From contig NZ_BJYD01000024.1 of assembly GCF_007991335.1 (NCBI RefSeq), positions 109,549 to 173,548 on the forward strand: a stretch of DNA of 64,000 nt, in the 5' to 3' direction. Shown one piece after another: positions 61,429 through 64,000 of the stretch (positions are counted from its first letter, which is position 1; each line of letters starts with the position of its first letter). The notes beneath the pieces are model-generated. The model was not told where the DNA came from. It searched no databases and worked only from the letters and a program-made list of their open reading frames with translations. Source of the stretch: Halobacillus faecis (lineage in GTDB: Bacteria > Bacillota > Bacilli > Bacillales > Halobacillaceae). The translations under genes and the position numbers were made by a program.

Positions 61429-62305
61429 CCAGTGTCTTCAAGTTATCTACGACCTGCTCCGTACGTTTAGCTCCCGGGATCACCGCATCAATGGAAGGCT
61501 GATTCAAGTACCACGCTAAAACAATATGAGGAATCCCCACATTTTTTTCTTTAGCTATAGGTCTGAGCTGCTCCACCTTTTCTAGATTCCGCTTGAAATT
61601 CTCCCCCTGGAAAAGAGGGTTCTTCGCTCGGAAGTCATCAAAGGTCGTGTTTTCATTATACTTTCCGGCGAGCAGACCGGAGGCAAATGGAAAGTATGGA
61701 ATGAAAGAGATCTGATTTTCAGCCGTGTAAGGAAGCATTTCCTTCTCCGCTTCACGTTTGAACAGGTTATATTCACCCTGAATGACATCTACGTATCCAT
61801 CTTTATCCGCTTCTTTCAGTTGATCGACCGAGAAGTTCGATACACCGATGGATCGAATTTTCCCTTCGTCTTTCAACTCTTTCAAGGCACCTACCGCTTC
61901 ATCTTTTGGTGTAGATTCATCCGGAAAATGAATGTAGAATAAATCAATATAATCTGTGCGGAGACGCTGCAAGCTATTTTCTACGGATTTTTTGAGAAAG
62001 TCAGGGGAATTGTTGAAGACGACATCTTCACCTTTGAACTGGTGAGCACCTTTTGTAGCAAGAATAGTGTCCTCGCGCTTGTATTCCTTCATCACTTCTC
62101 CAACCAGCTCTTCCGATCGTTCAGGACCATAGATAAAAGCTGTATCCAGAAAGTTCATCCCATGGTTGAGTGCTGTGCGAACAACATCCTTTCCAGCTTC
62201 TTCATCAAGATTCGGGTAAATATTGTGACCACCAACGGCATTAGTTCCCAGGCCTATTGGATTTATATACAAGTCATATTTCCCAAGTCGTGCATTTTTT
62301 TCCAT
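61376..62305 (-). CDS. iolS: Aldo/keto reductase IolS-like
   Basis: The 309-residue protein is an aldo/keto reductase close to Bacillus IolS, sharing [25 protein letters not shown] and the [16 protein letters not shown] segment. Catalytic Asp, Tyr, Lys and His lie in [14 protein letters not shown] and YIHFPD. Such enzymes reduce aldehydes or ketones with NADPH. The start at 62305 follows AAAGGAG. No inositol genes are adjacent, so the IolS name reflects similarity only. Confidence 0.9.
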   Translation of the reverse strand: MEKNARLGKYDLYINPIGLGTNAVGGHNIYPNLDEEAGKDVVRTALNHGMNFLDTAFIYGPERSEELVGEVMKEYKREDTILATKGAHQFKGEDVVFNNSPDFLKKSVENSLQRLRTDYIDLFYIHFPDESTPKDEAVGALKELKDEGKIRSIGVSNFSVDQLKEADKDGYVDVIQGEYNLFKREAEKEMLPYTAENQISFIPYFPFASGLLAGKYNENTTFDDFRAKNPLFQGENFKRNLEKVEQLRPIAKEKNVGIPHIVLAWYLNQPSIDAVIPGAKRTEQVVDNLKTLDVGLSDKEISKVNKIFS

Positions 62306-62404
62306 TAAGCACATCTCCTTTATACTTGGTATTTCTTTTCCGTTCCACTACACAAGGCATTAAAAACACTCGGAGTCTCTGGAGCGCTTATAAAACAATC
62401 ACAG

Positions 62405-62451
62405 CAGAAAAAAAGGAGCCACGCATGATAACGGATCATGCGTGGCTCCTT
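62405..62451 (-). terminator. Terminator of the NlpC/P60 protein gene
   Basis: A perfect 17-bp stem (AAGGAGCCACGCATGAT) with a 5-nt loop is followed on the minus strand by T residues. Confidence 0.88.
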
Positions 62452-62474
62452 ACTCAAATAAATGGCTGTTGGGA

Positions 62475-64000
62475 TTATTTCGTAACCCGTTTCGCACCAT
62501 AATATTTCGGCGCCCAATAACCATTTGTGTTCATGTTCGTCACAGTCACTCCTTTTGATAGAGTGACATGGACCACTTGTTCATTGCCAATGTAGATGGC
62601 TGGATTTAAGTAACTGGACTCAAAGAATACGATATCTCCTGGCTGCAAGTTCCCTTTATCCACTGATTCACCAATCTCCCATTGACTTTCTGCATAGCGG
62701 GGGATGTCTATCCCTGCTCCTTGCTTGTAGGCATATTGAACAAAACCTGCGGTATCAAATCCTTCAGGTGTTGCCCCGCCTGAGGAGTAATCAACTTCAC
62801 CGATGTACTTCGTGGCTTCTGATACAATCGGGTTTTCTTTTGGAATTTCCAACCCTGTAAACCTTTTAACTCCCGTGAATTTCTCCTGCCAATACGCATC
62901 ACTCAAGTAAGCTAATGTCACTTGCTTCGAACGGGAAGCATGAATGAACTTGCCGTCGCCTACGTAAATCCCATTATGAGAAATTCCTTCACGGTACGTA
63001 TCGCTGAAGAAGATGACGTCTCCAACTTGAATGTTTTCAAGTGCTATATCCTGGCCAACAGACCATTGCTGATCTGTAGATCTTGGTAAGAAGATGTTTC
63101 TCGCTTCTTCAAATACGTAACGTGTGAATGCTGAACAATCGAACCCTTCTTCTGGAGTTTCTCCACCGAAGAGATACGGGATTCCAAGGTATTGGAGGGC
63201 TGTTGCAACAATATCATTTTCCTCAGCAATATCTGGACCTTCGGTTATTCTTCTTGCTGTTAAGAAGCGTCCACTCCAATAACTGTCTTTCTCGAAAGAG
63301 GTGACTTCTACACCTTCGGACACAGATGGGTGAACCATTTGGTCATCTCCCACATAAATAGCCGCGTGGGATACGCTCCCTTCTTCATCTTCAAAGTACA
63401 GAACGTCTCCTTCTTGAATTTGATCGCGTGCTACTTCATCACCATAGTCCAATTGGCTATCCAATGTGCGCGGCATAAGAAAGTCTAAGACTTGTGAAAC
63501 CACATATTGGACGAATCCAGAACTATCGAATCCTTCTGGTGTCTCTCCACCTGTTTGGTGGGGAGATCCAATGTATTTCATAGCTTCGACAGCCAATTCA
63601 TTCGTAGGATCAGGAATTTTCACTACAGGGGGTTCCTCCACACGTCTTGCTTCTGTATAGCGAGGACCCCAATAGCTGCTGCCTTCCATTTCTCCGACTA
63701 CTACACCTTGAGAAACCGTTGGGTGAATGATCTTGTCATCTCCCCCATAGATCGCAACGTGCGTCAGACCGCTATCTTCATCTCTACTGAAGAAGACGAG
63801 ATCGCCTTCCTGAAGGTCTTCCTTCGCGACAGGCTGACCAAGATCTGCCTGTTCGCCCACTGTACGTGGCAGGTCAAAACCTAGCGATTCATTAAATACG
63901 TATTGGACAAAACCTGAGCTATCAAAACCCTCTTCACTATCTCCACCATATTCATAGGGTGTTCCTATATGCGTTTCGGCCGCTTCTGTTAAAGGATGGG
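62475..64000 (-). CDS. Multi-repeat NlpC/P60 protein, 5' end outside the window
   Basis: The visible 507 C-terminal residues form four NlpC/P60 domains of about 120 residues. NlpC/P60 enzymes cleave peptidoglycan peptides with a Cys-His-polar triad. The catalytic Cys position reads GFDSSGF in the first and second domains (codons at 63918-63920 and 63522-63524), GFDCSAF in the third (63135-63137) and GFDTAGF in the fourth (62751-62753). The third domain keeps the Cys, the His (ISHNGIYVGD) and the later His (KFIHASRS). The fourth also lacks the first His (LNPAIYIGN). So one domain may be active and three may bind. The reading frame is open at the window edge, so the N-terminus and any signal peptide are not seen. 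Confidence 0.9.
   Translation of the reverse strand, partial: HPLTEAAETHIGTPYEYGGDSEEGFDSSGFVQYVFNESLGFDLPRTVGEQADLGQPVAKEDLQEGDLVFFSRDEDSGLTHVAIYGGDDKIIHPTVSQGVVVGEMEGSSYWGPRYTEARRVEEPPVVKIPDPTNELAVEAMKYIGSPHQTGGETPEGFDSSGFVQYVVSQVLDFLMPRTLDSQLDYGDEVARDQIQEGDVLYFEDEEGSVSHAAIYVGDDQMVHPSVSEGVEVTSFEKDSYWSGRFLTARRITEGPDIAEENDIVATALQYLGIPYLFGGETPEEGFDCSAFTRYVFEEARNIFLPRSTDQQWSVGQDIALENIQVGDVIFFSDTYREGISHNGIYVGDGKFIHASRSKQVTLAYLSDAYWQEKFTGVKRFTGLEIPKENPIVSEATKYIGEVDYSSGGATPEGFDTAGFVQYAYKQGAGIDIPRYAESQWEIGESVDKGNLQPGDIVFFESSYLNPAIYIGNEQVVHVTLSKGVTVTNMNTNGYWAPKYYGAKRVTK

Noticed and set aside
1..64000. CRISPR arrays, tRNA or rRNA genes, insertion sequences and phage genes
   Set aside because: No regularly spaced repeats, cloverleaf-like sequences, transposase frames or phage structural genes were recognised by reading.

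Overview
The window looks like chromosome of a low-GC Gram-positive member of the Bacillaceae, probably a moderately halophilic Halobacillus-like genus. The reasons are strong AAGGAGG-type ribosome sites, sigma-A promoters, a perfect CcpA cre site, Bacillus-type genes (adeR-ald, iolS, RocB-like, AmhX-like), acidic secreted proteins and several CWB2-anchored surface proteins. The genus is an inference. No rRNA, tRNA, CRISPR array, insertion sequence or prophage was found.

Layout. 0.3-2.9 kb: adeR-ald, alanine catabolism. 3.1-6.1 kb: a secreted M4 metalloprotease and M14 carboxypeptidase pair. 6.4-10.1 kb: cdaR, glycerate kinase and a GntP permease, a glycerate-use module. 10.2-21.6 kb: a nine-gene minus-strand operon read as sulfoquinovose catabolism. 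It encodes a DUF4867-type protein, a sodium:solute symporter, a sulfoquinovosidase with the sulfonate-binding Arg/Trp/Tyr, an L-fucose-isomerase-like enzyme, a PfkA-type kinase, a GntR regulator, a class II aldolase, an aldehyde dehydrogenase and an AEC-type transporter. The enzyme families fit an Embden-Meyerhof-like sulfoglycolysis variant (sulfo-EMP2 type) that ends in sulfolactate. 21.9-27.5 kb: a divergent, CcpA-controlled operon of unknown substrate: ABC sugar importer lacking its own ATPase, Gfo/Idh/MocA oxidoreductase, amidohydrolase and a NagB-like protein with a changed active-site residue.

28-31 kb: a PHP-type phosphatase, an LCP-family ligase and a split VanZ-like gene. 31-47.6 kb: a cell-surface island. 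It holds three S8 proteases, a 5'-nucleotidase and a large modular nuclease, each ending in about three CWB2 repeats, plus a BsuPI-domain protein next to one protease. Nuclease and nucleotidase appear bicistronic, behind a promoter with PhoP-box-like repeats.

47.8-61 kb: minus-strand genes. Two lie left of the 49.25 kb terminator (AmhX-like amidohydrolase and a small membrane protein). The ten-gene run at 49.3-61.0 kb encodes a FadR-type regulator, TRAP transporter, 2-hydroxyacid dehydrogenase, RocB-like hydrolase, class III aminotransferase, semialdehyde dehydrogenase and glycolate-oxidase-like GlcD/GlcF. It probably serves uptake and breakdown of an organic or amino acid derivative whose identity I cannot fix. 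61.1-64 kb: a small membrane ORF, iolS, and the 3' part of a protein with four NlpC/P60 repeats, only one of which keeps the catalytic Cys.
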